From Novosphingobium sp. PhB165 (lineage in GTDB: Bacteria > Pseudomonadota > Alphaproteobacteria > Sphingomonadales > Sphingomonadaceae), in contig NZ_SLVB01000001.1 of NCBI RefSeq assembly GCF_004341845.1, positions 806,001 to 870,000 on the forward strand: 64,000 nucleotides of DNA, given 5' to 3'. The notes under the pieces are model-generated. The model was not told where the DNA came from, did no database searches, and worked only from the letters and a program-made list of their open reading frames with translations. This document shows positions 1 to 7,362 of this stretch, piece by piece (position 1 is the stretch's first letter; every line of letters begins with the position of its first letter). The translations under genes and the position numbers were made by a program.

Positions 1-361
1 GATTGCGGATAGGGTCCGGGTCCATCGCGCAGACGTTGAGGCGCTCGGCACCCAGTTCGGCCATGAGATCGAAATCGGCCTCAGCATCGGCGATGTTTCG
101 GCCAGGCATGATGATGAAGCCTTCTCCAAGGCTGATCTTTACCCCGTGATCTGCCAGCGCCTGTTTCAGCCGCGCTATACGCGGTCGGTCACCGCGAAGC
201 GTCCATTGCGGGTCGGTTCCAAGCGGTCCGGAAATGGGTGAGGGGGCCAGTCCAATCCGGGAGCACCCCACTTTTGCAGCAAGCTCCACGAACTCGGAGG
301 GCTCCTGACCAAGCACGCTTATAAATTCCATGCCGAATTTCTGGCCGGTCGAATCTTGCAT
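1..361 (-). CDS. Sugar-phosphate isomerase/epimerase-like TIM-barrel protein (3' part outside window)
   Basis: The gene is read on the minus strand from an ATG at 361, preceded by a GGAGAGGG ribosome-binding site, and is open to the left edge, so only the first ~120 residues are visible. These include EFISVLGQEPSEFVELAAK, then GCSRIGLAPSP, and later FDLMAELGAERLNV. This alternation of strands and helices, with an opening 'search this domain' pattern, resembles the xylose-isomerase-like TIM-barrel (AP_endonuc_2) superfamily. Such proteins isomerise or epimerise sugars and also act in inositol, hydroxypyruvate and aromatic catabolism, so the substrate cannot be given. It is divergent from the catabolic operon starting at 709 and shares the 362-708 intergenic region with it, which suggests it belongs to the same pathway. 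The family call is by pattern only. Confidence 0.6.
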   Translation of the reverse strand, partial: MQDSTGQKFGMEFISVLGQEPSEFVELAAKVGCSRIGLAPSPISGPLGTDPQWTLRGDRPRIARLKQALADHGVKISLGEGFIIMPGRNIADAEADFDLMAELGAERLNVCAMDPDPIRN

Positions 362-419
362 TCGCGGGTCCCTCTCCAGGCTTGAGATGCCGAGATTATT
401 TTCACGACCATCTCTAAAA

Positions 420-434
420 TTGATATCAATATCA
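420..434. promoter_or_regulatory. AT-rich palindrome, candidate operator
   Basis: A perfect 10-bp palindrome, TTGATATCAA (420-429), overlaps a second half-site so that TGATATCAATATCA reads over 421-434. It lies 59-73 bp upstream of the leftward gene start at 361, in a locally AT-rich patch. Position and symmetry suggest a regulator-binding site or promoter element. No matching regulator can be assigned from the sequence. Confidence 0.35.
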
Positions 435-597
435 ACATCTTGAACCAAGAAAGCCAGTATTGATCCCTCCGGCGCCTCTGTTCTCAGATGGCTGATGGAT
501 TACCTTCGGCGTCGTAGAGCCAATGCGCCTGATTACCCACCGCCACGGCGCTCGCGCAGAGCGTTGCCGCCGATATCGCCACAGCGCGTTGCCGGGC

Positions 598-613
598 GTC
601 GCGATCCGTCAAG
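598..613 (+). promoter_or_regulatory. 16-bp repeated motif, copy A
   Basis: GTCGCGATCCGTCAAG lies about 95 bp upstream of the GTG start at 709. The same 16 bases recur exactly at 3705-3720 and with one mismatch at 4933-4948, always in the same orientation upstream of a gene. It is a candidate operator for the catabolic cluster. It does not look like a plus-strand sigma-70 promoter. Confidence 0.5.
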
Positions 614-708
614 TCTGCGCGGCGAAACCCCGCGATTGTCTCACGGACGGCTGACAGCCTGCGGCGATCCGCCGGCGGCAGACCAAGACGACAATTGGGA
701 GAGTTGGC

Positions 709-1896
709 GTGACGGATAGTGACACCCAGGTGAAGATGGACATCAGCGACGTCGAATGGCGGCTTGGCCACAAGGTCGGCGGCGGCGAGCTTTGGGAGCC
801 GTGCAACAAGACCGATATCCGCCGCTGGGTCATGGCGATGGACTATGTGAACCCGCTCCACTGGGATCAGCGCTTCGCACAGGAGACGAAGTTCGGGGAC
901 ATCATCGCCCCGCAATCGATCTGTGTCGCGCTCGACTATGGTCACGGCAACAATCAGGCCTGCGTCGGCCGGATCGACGGCCAGCACATGATCTTCGGCG
1001 GCGAGGAATGGTGGTGGTACGGCACCCACGTTCGCCCCGGCGACCACCTGAGCCATGAGCGCATTTTCACCGGTTACAAGCTGACCGACACCAAGTTTGC
1101 CGGCCCCACGCTGTTCCAGCGCGGCGATACGATCCACCGCAACCAGCGCGGCGATCTGGTGGCGAAGTCTTGCCCCACGGTGATCCGCTATCTGGCGAAG
1201 GAAGCGGAAAAGCGCGGAATGTATGCCTCCACCGCCGGCACGCCGCACAAGTGGACCGCAGCCGAACTGGATGAGATCGACAAGATCCGCCGCGACTGGT
1301 TCCTGTCCAACCGCGAAGGCAAGTCGCCGCATTTCGAGGAAGTCTCGGTCGGCCAGAAGCTGCCGCGCCGGGTGATCGGGCCGCACTCGATCGCCAGCTT
1401 CACCACCGAATACCGTGCTTTCATCTTCAACATCTGGGGCAGCTTCTACTGGCAGGGCGTCGAGGGCGTTCCCGATTGCTGGGTCAACCAGGACATGGGC
1501 TGGATCGACGGCTTTTCCTTCGACGAAGTGGGCGCGATGACCGATCCGCGTCTGCGTGACGGTCTGTACCTCGGCCCCTCGCGCGGACATATCGACGATG
1601 GTCGTGCCAGCGAGATCGGCATGCACCGCGCTTATGGCTACGGTGCAACGATGGCAGCCTGGAACACCGACTACCTCGCATTCTGGGCCGGGCATGACGG
1701 TATGGTACGCCACGCCAAGTCCGAGTTCCGTGGCCCCGCATTCGAAGGTGATGTCACCTACATCGAAGGCGAAGTCATCGAGAAAATCGAGAACTCCGAA
1801 TGGGGCTTCCCGGTCGTACGGATCGAGGTGAAGATGACCAATCAGGACGGCAAGATCGTCGTCACTTCGGTCAACGAAGTTCAGCTTCCGTACTGA
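709..1896 (+). CDS. FAS1/MaoC-like acyl dehydratase family protein
   Basis: This 395-residue protein probably hydrates or dehydrates a CoA thioester. The start is GTG at 709, with a GGGAGAG ribosome-binding site 5 bases upstream. The N-terminal half resembles the MaoC_dehydrat_N (FAS1-like dehydratase) fold: MAMDYVNPLHWDQRFA is the hot-dog region where family members have the substrate-binding 'D.NP.H.D' element, followed by FGDIIAPQSICVALDYG. The C-terminal half has a second hot-dog-like stretch (MHRAYGYGATMAAWNTDYL, then GHDGMV), so the protein looks like a double hot-dog of the size seen in actinobacterial and sphingomonad steroid or terpenoid catabolism. It is the first gene of the plus-strand cluster; the acyl-CoA synthetase begins 11 bp after its stop. 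Family call good, substrate unknown. Confidence 0.7.
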   Translation: MTDSDTQVKMDISDVEWRLGHKVGGGELWEPCNKTDIRRWVMAMDYVNPLHWDQRFAQETKFGDIIAPQSICVALDYGHGNNQACVGRIDGQHMIFGGEEWWWYGTHVRPGDHLSHERIFTGYKLTDTKFAGPTLFQRGDTIHRNQRGDLVAKSCPTVIRYLAKEAEKRGMYASTAGTPHKWTAAELDEIDKIRRDWFLSNREGKSPHFEEVSVGQKLPRRVIGPHSIASFTTEYRAFIFNIWGSFYWQGVEGVPDCWVNQDMGWIDGFSFDEVGAMTDPRLRDGLYLGPSRGHIDDGRASEIGMHRAYGYGATMAAWNTDYLAFWAGHDGMVRHAKSEFRGPAFEGDVTYIEGEVIEKIENSEWGFPVVRIEVKMTNQDGKIVVTSVNEVQLPY

Positions 1897-1906
1897 GGGG
1901 CGGCCA

Positions 1907-3613
1907 TTGTCTTCGCACGATTTCGTCGTCGATCGCTCTGTCTCCATCGCACGCGGGCTTCCGCTCAGCGAGGAGGCGGGGCTGGGAGAACTGACGCTTG
2001 GCGGCTTTCTGCGGGAAGTGACGTCCCTCTATGGCGGCCGTGAGGCGCTGGTCCACCGCCTTGACGACGGGTCGCGCGAGCGATGGAGCTATTGCGACTT
2101 GTGGGGCCGTTCGCGGGAAGTCGCCAAGGCGCTGATGGCGACCGGGCTAGGCAAGGGGGAGCGCGTCGGCGTCCTCATGACCAATCGGGCCGAGTTCCTT
2201 TCAGCCATGTTCGGGGCGGCACTGGCAGGCGGCGTCGCTACGCCGATCAGCACGTTCTCGACCCCGGCCGAGCTTGAATATCTGATCGAGCATTCGGCAG
2301 TGTCGTATCTTCTTTTTGAGGAGAGCGTGCTCAAGAAGGATTTCCTTGAGATCCTTTGCGGGCTTGATCCGCAAATCGGGACAAGCGCACCTGGCCTTTA
2401 TGCGTCGAACCGCTTTCCGTTCCTGCGGGAACTCGCTGTGGTGGGCGGGAAAGGGAGGGGCGCTGCCCGCTCCTGGCATGGCTTTCTGGATCTGGGGCGG
2501 GCCGTGGCGGACGACCGGCTGGATGCGAGAGCGAAAAGTGTGGTTCCGGCCGATCCGGGCGCGCTGTTCTTTTCCTCGGGCTCGACCGCGCGGCCAAAAG
2601 GCATCCTTTCCGCCCATCAGGGCGTATCGCTGCAAATGTGGCGGATGGGGCGCCAGCAGGGGCTGAGCGACGCCGTGCGCAGTTGGACAGCCAACGGTTT
2701 CTTCTGGTCTGGCAATTTTGCGATGATTATCGGCGGCACCCTGTCGATGGGCGGATCGCTGATCCTTCAGCGCACCTTCCATCCGGCAGAGGCGCTGGAT
2801 CTCCTTCAGGCGGAGCGCGTGACATTTCCCTTCGCGTGGCCGCATCAATGGGAGCAGCTTACGGCGGCTCCAAACTGGCAAGCGGCGGACCTCTCCTCGC
2901 TGACATTCGTGGATACGGCATGTCCGATTGCCGCTCATCCAACAGTCACAACTGCGTGGATCGAGCCCAGGCACTGCTACGGCAATACCGAGACTTTCAC
3001 GCTGAGCGCGGCGTTTCCGGCAATGACCACCGCCGATGATGCCGCCGAAAGCCACGGGGTGCCGCTGCCGGGAAATCTGATCAAGATCGTCGATCCCCTC
3101 ACAGGGCACCCTGTCCCACTGGGCGAGAATGGAGAGGTCGCGGTCAAGGGGCCGACGCTGATGCTGGGATATCTCGGCACGCCGTTGTTCGAGACTTTGG
3201 ACGAGGAAGGCTACTTCCGCACGGGAGATGGCGGACGGCTCGACGAGCAGGGACGCCTGCATTGGCAAGGCAGACTGAACGACATCATCAAGACCGGCGG
3301 TGCCAACGTCTCCCCGCTCGAAATCGACGAGGCCATTCGCGCGCTGCCTGGCGTCAAGATGAGCCAGACGGTCGGCGTGCCGCATGAAACGCTGGGGGAA
3401 ATCGTCGTCTCCTGCGTGGTGTTCCATGTCGCCGGCGAAATGAGCGAGGATGCGGTTCGCGAAAAGCTTCGTGCGGTGCTGGCAAGCTACAAGATACCTC
3501 GCCGGGTCATTGGTCTCGATGAGCAGCAATTGGGTTTGACGGGATCGGCCAAGATCAAGACATCCGAACTCCGATCGCTTGCGGCAAAATGGCTGGCGAA
3601 CGAAACGGCCTGA
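1907..3613 (+). CDS. AMP-dependent acyl-CoA synthetase (ANL superfamily)
   Basis: The 568-residue enzyme should activate a carboxylic acid to its CoA thioester through an acyl-adenylate. The start is TTG at 1907, after a GAGGGG ribosome-binding site and only 10 bp beyond the dehydratase stop, so the two genes are probably co-transcribed. The ATP/AMP signature SSGSTARPKG is at residues ~223-232, and GNTET corresponds to the adenine-binding motif. The hinge region reads YFRTGDGGRLDEQGRLHWQG followed by RLNDIIKTGGANVSPLEID. The catalytic C-terminal Lys is probably in GSAKIKTSELR. The length and full motif set indicate an intact enzyme. It is likely the entry step of the local pathway; substrate chain length or ring type cannot be deduced. 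Confidence 0.85.
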   Translation: MSSHDFVVDRSVSIARGLPLSEEAGLGELTLGGFLREVTSLYGGREALVHRLDDGSRERWSYCDLWGRSREVAKALMATGLGKGERVGVLMTNRAEFLSAMFGAALAGGVATPISTFSTPAELEYLIEHSAVSYLLFEESVLKKDFLEILCGLDPQIGTSAPGLYASNRFPFLRELAVVGGKGRGAARSWHGFLDLGRAVADDRLDARAKSVVPADPGALFFSSGSTARPKGILSAHQGVSLQMWRMGRQQGLSDAVRSWTANGFFWSGNFAMIIGGTLSMGGSLILQRTFHPAEALDLLQAERVTFPFAWPHQWEQLTAAPNWQAADLSSLTFVDTACPIAAHPTVTTAWIEPRHCYGNTETFTLSAAFPAMTTADDAAESHGVPLPGNLIKIVDPLTGHPVPLGENGEVAVKGPTLMLGYLGTPLFETLDEEGYFRTGDGGRLDEQGRLHWQGRLNDIIKTGGANVSPLEIDEAIRALPGVKMSQTVGVPHETLGEIVVSCVVFHVAGEMSEDAVREKLRAVLASYKIPRRVIGLDEQQLGLTGSAKIKTSELRSLAAKWLANETA

Positions 3614-3925
3614 CCATTCCCCCTGCCGGTTGCGTGATGGCGGCGAAGACATGGTGATTCCGGGCGCCATCGCTACAGCGAAGTTCGGCCGCTGACGGCG
3701 ACGTGTCGCGATCCGTCAAGTTTGAAGTAGCTGCACCGTTCCATTTGATGAGAACGCCGAAGGCGCTTTGACCGGCACACGAAGAGGTGGCGCGCGACAA
3801 CCGCGACGCATCCAGGGAGGATTTCATGATCGGCCTGAACCCCGCGAGATATGCCGATCGGCGTTGCCTCGCCCGGGCCTGACCTGCTCGGCAAAGTCTG
3901 CCTGGAAATCTGAAAGGATTGAGGT
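3614..3925. other. Intergenic region with repeated motif, no gene recognised
   Basis: This 312-bp gap separates the acyl-CoA synthetase from the metallohydrolase. It contains copy B of the 16-bp motif at 3705-3720, about 205 bp before the next start. Short open frames here lack plausible start signals and family resemblance. It probably carries an independent promoter for the gene at 3926. Confidence 0.45.
3705..3720 (+). promoter_or_regulatory. 16-bp repeated motif, copy B
   Basis: GTCGCGATCCGTCAAG is identical to the copy at 598-613. It is upstream of the phosphotriesterase-family gene in the same orientation. Candidate regulator-binding site. Confidence 0.5.
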
Positions 3926-4909
3926 GTGCCCACGATTCAAACGGCAAACGGGACGATTTCCGAGAAGGACCTGGGCCGGGTCCTGATCCACGAACATGTC
4001 TTCCTGATGGATATGGAATATACCTTCAATTATCGGCCCGATTTCCTGTCCCCCAAGACGATCGATGACGCGGTCTCGCGGCTCGACGACCTGAAGGCGG
4101 CCGGCTTCGATACGATCATCGATCTGACCGTGCTGGGACTTGGGCGGCACATGCCCAGCATCGCCAAAGTTGCGGTCCGAACCGGTATAAACATCATCGT
4201 TTCGACGGGCGCCTATACGTTCGACGCGGTTCCGGCTCCGTTTCAGTACTGGGGTCCCGGACTGCTCCACGATACCGGCGTGGAACCGATGGTCGGGCAC
4301 TTCGTAGCCGATATCGTCGAGGGTATAGCGGACACCGGCATCAGGGCAGGAATGTTGAAATGTGCGATCGATGCACCCGGCCTGACGGGCGGTGTCGAAC
4401 GCATCATGCGGGCTGTCGGACGAACCCATGTGCTGACCGGTGCCCCCGTTACGGTTCACACTTCTGCGAAACACGAAACCGGCCTCATCGCACAGAAAGT
4501 GCTATCCGAAGAAGGCGTCGACCTTGAGAATGTGGTAATCGGCCACTGCGGCGACACGACGGACATCGATTACCTGATGAGGATCGCCGACCGCGGCTCG
4601 ATGCTGGGAATGGACCGGTTCGGCGTGGAGTTCGAGATTTCGATGGAACAGCGGGTGGCCACGATCGCCGAAATGGTCAGTCGCGGTTATGCGTCGCAGA
4701 TGGTTCTGAGCCACGACTGCTGCTGCTGGTCGGACTTCTTTCCCGAAGTCGACGATTATAACCAGGCCATGCCCCGGCATCACTACCTGCATATTCACGA
4801 CGACGTGCTTCCGGCGCTCCGTAACGCGGGCGTCTCTCAGCTCGACATAGAGCGCATGTTGATCGCCAACCCTCGGCGCGTGCTCGTGAAGGAACGCGTG
4901 CCACACTGA
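3926..4909 (+). CDS. Phosphotriesterase-family metallohydrolase (possible lactonase)
   Basis: This 327-residue amidohydrolase-superfamily TIM barrel has all the metal ligands of the phosphotriesterase family: HEH (His22, His24), the Lys expected to be carboxylated (Lys145 in GMLKCAID), His178 (TVHTSA), His207 (IGHCGD) and Asp264 (LSHDCC). Family members hydrolyse phosphotriesters, lactones or related esters through a binuclear metal centre. In a catabolic cluster, opening a lactone or similar ring ester is the more natural guess, but it is only a guess. The start is GTG at 3926 after AAAGGATTGAGG. No signal peptide is evident, so it should be cytoplasmic. The run of three Cys after Asp264 (DCCCW) is unusual and could be redox- or metal-sensitive. 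Confidence 0.8.
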   Translation: MPTIQTANGTISEKDLGRVLIHEHVFLMDMEYTFNYRPDFLSPKTIDDAVSRLDDLKAAGFDTIIDLTVLGLGRHMPSIAKVAVRTGINIIVSTGAYTFDAVPAPFQYWGPGLLHDTGVEPMVGHFVADIVEGIADTGIRAGMLKCAIDAPGLTGGVERIMRAVGRTHVLTGAPVTVHTSAKHETGLIAQKVLSEEGVDLENVVIGHCGDTTDIDYLMRIADRGSMLGMDRFGVEFEISMEQRVATIAEMVSRGYASQMVLSHDCCCWSDFFPEVDDYNQAMPRHHYLHIHDDVLPALRNAGVSQLDIERMLIANPRRVLVKERVPH

Positions 4910-4932
4910 CCGATGGCTCGCAGGCCCAAGCT

Positions 4933-4948
4933 GTCGCAATCCGTCAAG
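4933..4948 (+). promoter_or_regulatory. 16-bp repeated motif, copy C
   Basis: GTCGCAATCCGTCAAG differs from copies A and B at one base. It lies in the 107-bp gap before the SnoaL-like gene, ~70 bp from its start, in the same orientation. It marks a third transcription unit with this element. Confidence 0.5.
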
Positions 4949-5016
4949 AGTTCAGGGTCTGCCGCGCGGTAATCAAGAAACAGTCAGGCGCCACAAGCCT
5001 GTCAAGGAGAGGAACA

Positions 5017-5559
5017 ATGAGCCCCGATTTCACTCTGCTCGCCGATCGCGAGGCAATTCGCGATTGCATTGCCCGCTTGGCACGCGGCGAGGATCGTCGC
5101 AGTGCCGAGCTGATCCGCTCCTGCTGGTGGCCCGAAGCGCACTTCGATTACGGCGTCTATTCCGGTGACTTCGAAGCTTATCTCGCCTGGGTCGTCCCCG
5201 GCGCGGACGCCATCAAGGACACGCAGCACCTGATCGGGCAGTCGTTCATCGAACTCGACGGAGACCGGGCATCGGTAGAAAGCCACGTGTTTTCCTACCA
5301 CCGCGTCGACATGGGCGAGGGTGCCAAGGGAGGAGAGCGCGATACCTGCATCGGTGGTCGCTATCTCGATCGCTTCGAGAAACGCGGCAGCGAGTGGCGC
5401 ATTATCGATCGCATCATGCTCTATGACTGGGAGCAGGACTGGGGCGCCGCAGCCGACTGGTCGAAGGGCGTGATGGGCTATCCTTTCACGGCCGAACACT
5501 TCCCTGGCCGTGCCAAGGGCGATTTCAGCGAACGCTGGTTCGCCGGGGCGGACGCATGA
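5017..5559 (+). CDS. SnoaL/NTF2-like protein
   Basis: The 180-residue product opens with LLADREAIRDCIARLARGED, the typical first helix of SnoaL_4 (NTF2-like) proteins, and continues with FDYGVYSGDFEAYLAWVVPG and the beta-rich ASVESHVFSYHRV. This cone-shaped fold is used by ring isomerases, cyclases and dehydratases (for example ketosteroid isomerase-like enzymes) and by dioxygenase small subunits, so it fits a cyclic substrate. The specific reaction is unknown. The start is supported by AAGGAGAGG 5 bases upstream of ATG. It overlaps the following SDR by 4 bp (ATGA), so it is translationally coupled to the three-SDR operon. Confidence 0.7.
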   Translation: MSPDFTLLADREAIRDCIARLARGEDRRSAELIRSCWWPEAHFDYGVYSGDFEAYLAWVVPGADAIKDTQHLIGQSFIELDGDRASVESHVFSYHRVDMGEGAKGGERDTCIGGRYLDRFEKRGSEWRIIDRIMLYDWEQDWGAAADWSKGVMGYPFTAEHFPGRAKGDFSERWFAGADA

Positions 5560-6449
5560 GCGCGCCGCTCAGCGGAAAAGTCGCGCTCGTAACCGGGGCC
5601 AGTCGCGGCATCGGCAAGGGCATCGCACTCGTTCTCGCCGAACAGGGGGCGACCGTATACGTCACCGGGCGCACGGTGCGAGAGGGGGACTACTACCTGC
5701 CCGGCACTGTCGGCGGCACGGCTGCCGAGTGCGATACGCGCGGAAAGGCAAGCGGGGGACGCGGTATCGCCGTGGCCTGCGACCACGGCGACGATGCGGC
5801 TGTGGCAGCCCTGTTCGAACGGATCGGGGCGGAGCAGGGCCGTCTCGACATTCTCGTCAACAATGCCTTCTCGCTATCGGACGATCTGCTGGAGCCCAAG
5901 GGGTTCTGGGAGAAGCCGCTCTCCAACCTGGAGATGTGGGACGTGGGCGTGAAATCCAACTACGTCGCGGCATGGCATGGCGCCCGGCTTATGGTTCCGC
6001 AGAAGTCCGGGCTGATCGTCGCCATTTCCGGTTTTGCGGCCGTCACCTACACCTACGGCGTGATATTCGGGACGTCGAAGTCCGCCGTGGACCGCATGGC
6101 GCGCGATATGGCGATCGAACTGGAGCCGCACGGCGTTGCCTCGCTCACGCTCTGGCAGGGGCTGACGCTTACCGAGAAGGCGAAGGACAATCTGGCGAAG
6201 ATGGGCGACCAGATGACGACTTCGATCACACAGATGCATGGCAGCAGCGTGGAGCATCCGGGACGTGTCATCGCCGCGCTGGCCGCCGATCCGGAGATCA
6301 TGAAGCGTTCGGGCGGTGAATTCGTCACCGCCGAACTCGCGCAGGAATATGGCCTCACCGATGTCGACGGGCAGGTGATCCAATCCGCCCGCGCCACGCG
6401 CGGATCGCCGGTGTGGAAGCCGATCGCGGCGACCACCGATGCGGGATGA
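5556..6449 (+). CDS. DHRS1-like short-chain dehydrogenase/reductase with Tyr-to-Phe active site
   Basis: This 297-residue SDR has an intact cofactor motif GASRGIG (14-20), NNA (102-104) and GARLMVPQ, and resembles the DHRS1 group by pattern. In DHRS1-like proteins the active site reads ...YGVGK; here the equivalent is FGTSK, with Ser158 and Lys175 in place but Phe171 at the catalytic Tyr position (codon TTC). Two nearby Tyr (YTY at 165-167) might substitute, or the enzyme may use its fold for another reaction. It overlaps the preceding SnoaL-like gene by 4 bp, and the next SDR is a close paralog 25 bp downstream with the same substitution. Oxidoreductase activity is therefore uncertain, although the fold assignment is firm. 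Confidence 0.85.
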   Translation: MSAPLSGKVALVTGASRGIGKGIALVLAEQGATVYVTGRTVREGDYYLPGTVGGTAAECDTRGKASGGRGIAVACDHGDDAAVAALFERIGAEQGRLDILVNNAFSLSDDLLEPKGFWEKPLSNLEMWDVGVKSNYVAAWHGARLMVPQKSGLIVAISGFAAVTYTYGVIFGTSKSAVDRMARDMAIELEPHGVASLTLWQGLTLTEKAKDNLAKMGDQMTTSITQMHGSSVEHPGRVIAALAADPEIMKRSGGEFVTAELAQEYGLTDVDGQVIQSARATRGSPVWKPIAATTDAG

Positions 6450-6474
6450 GGCTTTTGTAGAAGGCAGGAAAACC

Positions 6475-7362
6475 ATGGGTAGTCTATCGAATGGACTGGC
6501 GGGCCGGGTCGCCGTCGTGACCGGCGCCAGTCGCGGAATCGGCAAGGGGATCGCCTGTGCCCTCGCCGAGCACGGAGCGACGGTCTATGTAACCGGCCGA
6601 ACCGTCGATCCCGGTCAGCACGTCCTGCCGGGAACGGTCAACCAGACGGTGGAAGAGGTGAACGCGCGCGGGGGCAGAGGGGTCGCGGTTCCCCTCGACC
6701 TTGCCGACGATTCACAGATCGCGGCGCTGTTTGAGCAGGTCCGTCGTGACGAGGGGCGCCTCGACATCCTGGTCAACAATGCGATGGCCATTCCCGATGC
6801 GATGACCCGACGTGATGGCTTCTGGGAAAAGCCGCTCGACGAGTGGGAGATCTGGGACACCGGGATGCGCGCGGCCTACATCGCGGCATGGCACGCTGCG
6901 CAGATCATGGTCCCGCAGGGATCGGGGCTGATCGCGGCCCTGTCCGGCTACGTGGGCGTGACCTACACGTACGACGTGATCTTCGGCACCACGAAGACCG
7001 CCACCGACCGCATGATGCGGGACATGGGCCATGAACTGCGCGGAACAGGCGTTTCGGCCGTCTCGCTGTGGCAAGGCTTCACCTATACCGAACGCGCGAC
7101 GGAGAACCTGAAGACGGTGCCGGGCATGGCGAACCAGCTCAACAGCGCGGTCGGCTCCTCTCCCGAGTTTCCGGGCCGGGTGATCGCAGCGCTCGCAATG
7201 GACCCGCAAGTCGGCTCGCGTTCGGGCGGCACTTTCATCAACGCGGAACTGGCCGCCGAATACGGCCTGACCGACCGCGACGGACGCACGATTCCGTCCC
7301 TCAGAGAAACGCGCGGCGCCCCTCTTTGGGCGGCTGGCGATACAACTTGGAGAGCATCATGA
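6475..7362 (+). CDS. DHRS1-like short-chain dehydrogenase/reductase, paralog of the preceding gene
   Basis: The 295-residue protein is clearly paralogous to the SDR at 5556: same GASRGIG cofactor motif (18-24), same GFWEKPL and VTYTY segments. Its active site is Ser157, Phe170, Lys174 (FGTTK), so the catalytic Tyr is again Phe. I chose the ATG at 6475 because AGGCAGGA precedes it by 5-6 bases; an in-frame ATG at 6439 would overlap the previous gene and has no such site. The tandem arrangement suggests duplication followed by specialisation, perhaps as a heteromer or for two similar steps. Its stop overlaps the next SDR start (ATGA). Confidence 0.85.
   Translation: MGSLSNGLAGRVAVVTGASRGIGKGIACALAEHGATVYVTGRTVDPGQHVLPGTVNQTVEEVNARGGRGVAVPLDLADDSQIAALFEQVRRDEGRLDILVNNAMAIPDAMTRRDGFWEKPLDEWEIWDTGMRAAYIAAWHAAQIMVPQGSGLIAALSGYVGVTYTYDVIFGTTKTATDRMMRDMGHELRGTGVSAVSLWQGFTYTERATENLKTVPGMANQLNSAVGSSPEFPGRVIAALAMDPQVGSRSGGTFINAELAAEYGLTDRDGRTIPSLRETRGAPLWAAGDTTWRAS

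Larger units (their letters stand above)
362..708. other. Divergent intergenic region without a recognisable gene
   Basis: This 347-bp stretch separates the leftward isomerase-like gene from the rightward dehydratase. It holds an AT-rich patch with a palindrome near 420-434 and a copy of the 16-bp repeated motif at 598-613. A minus-strand reading (484 to ~700) is continuous with the antisense frame of the next gene and its composition is not implausible for protein, but it has no start of its own and I recognise nothing in it. Most likely a control region for both directions. Confidence 0.5.

Noticed and set aside
484..1947. Long minus-strand open frame (487 residues) across the dehydratase gene
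   Set aside because: It is antisense to a well-supported enzyme gene, which in GC-rich DNA often leaves a long open frame. No ribosome-binding site or family resemblance was seen; only its tail over 484-700 is outside the gene.
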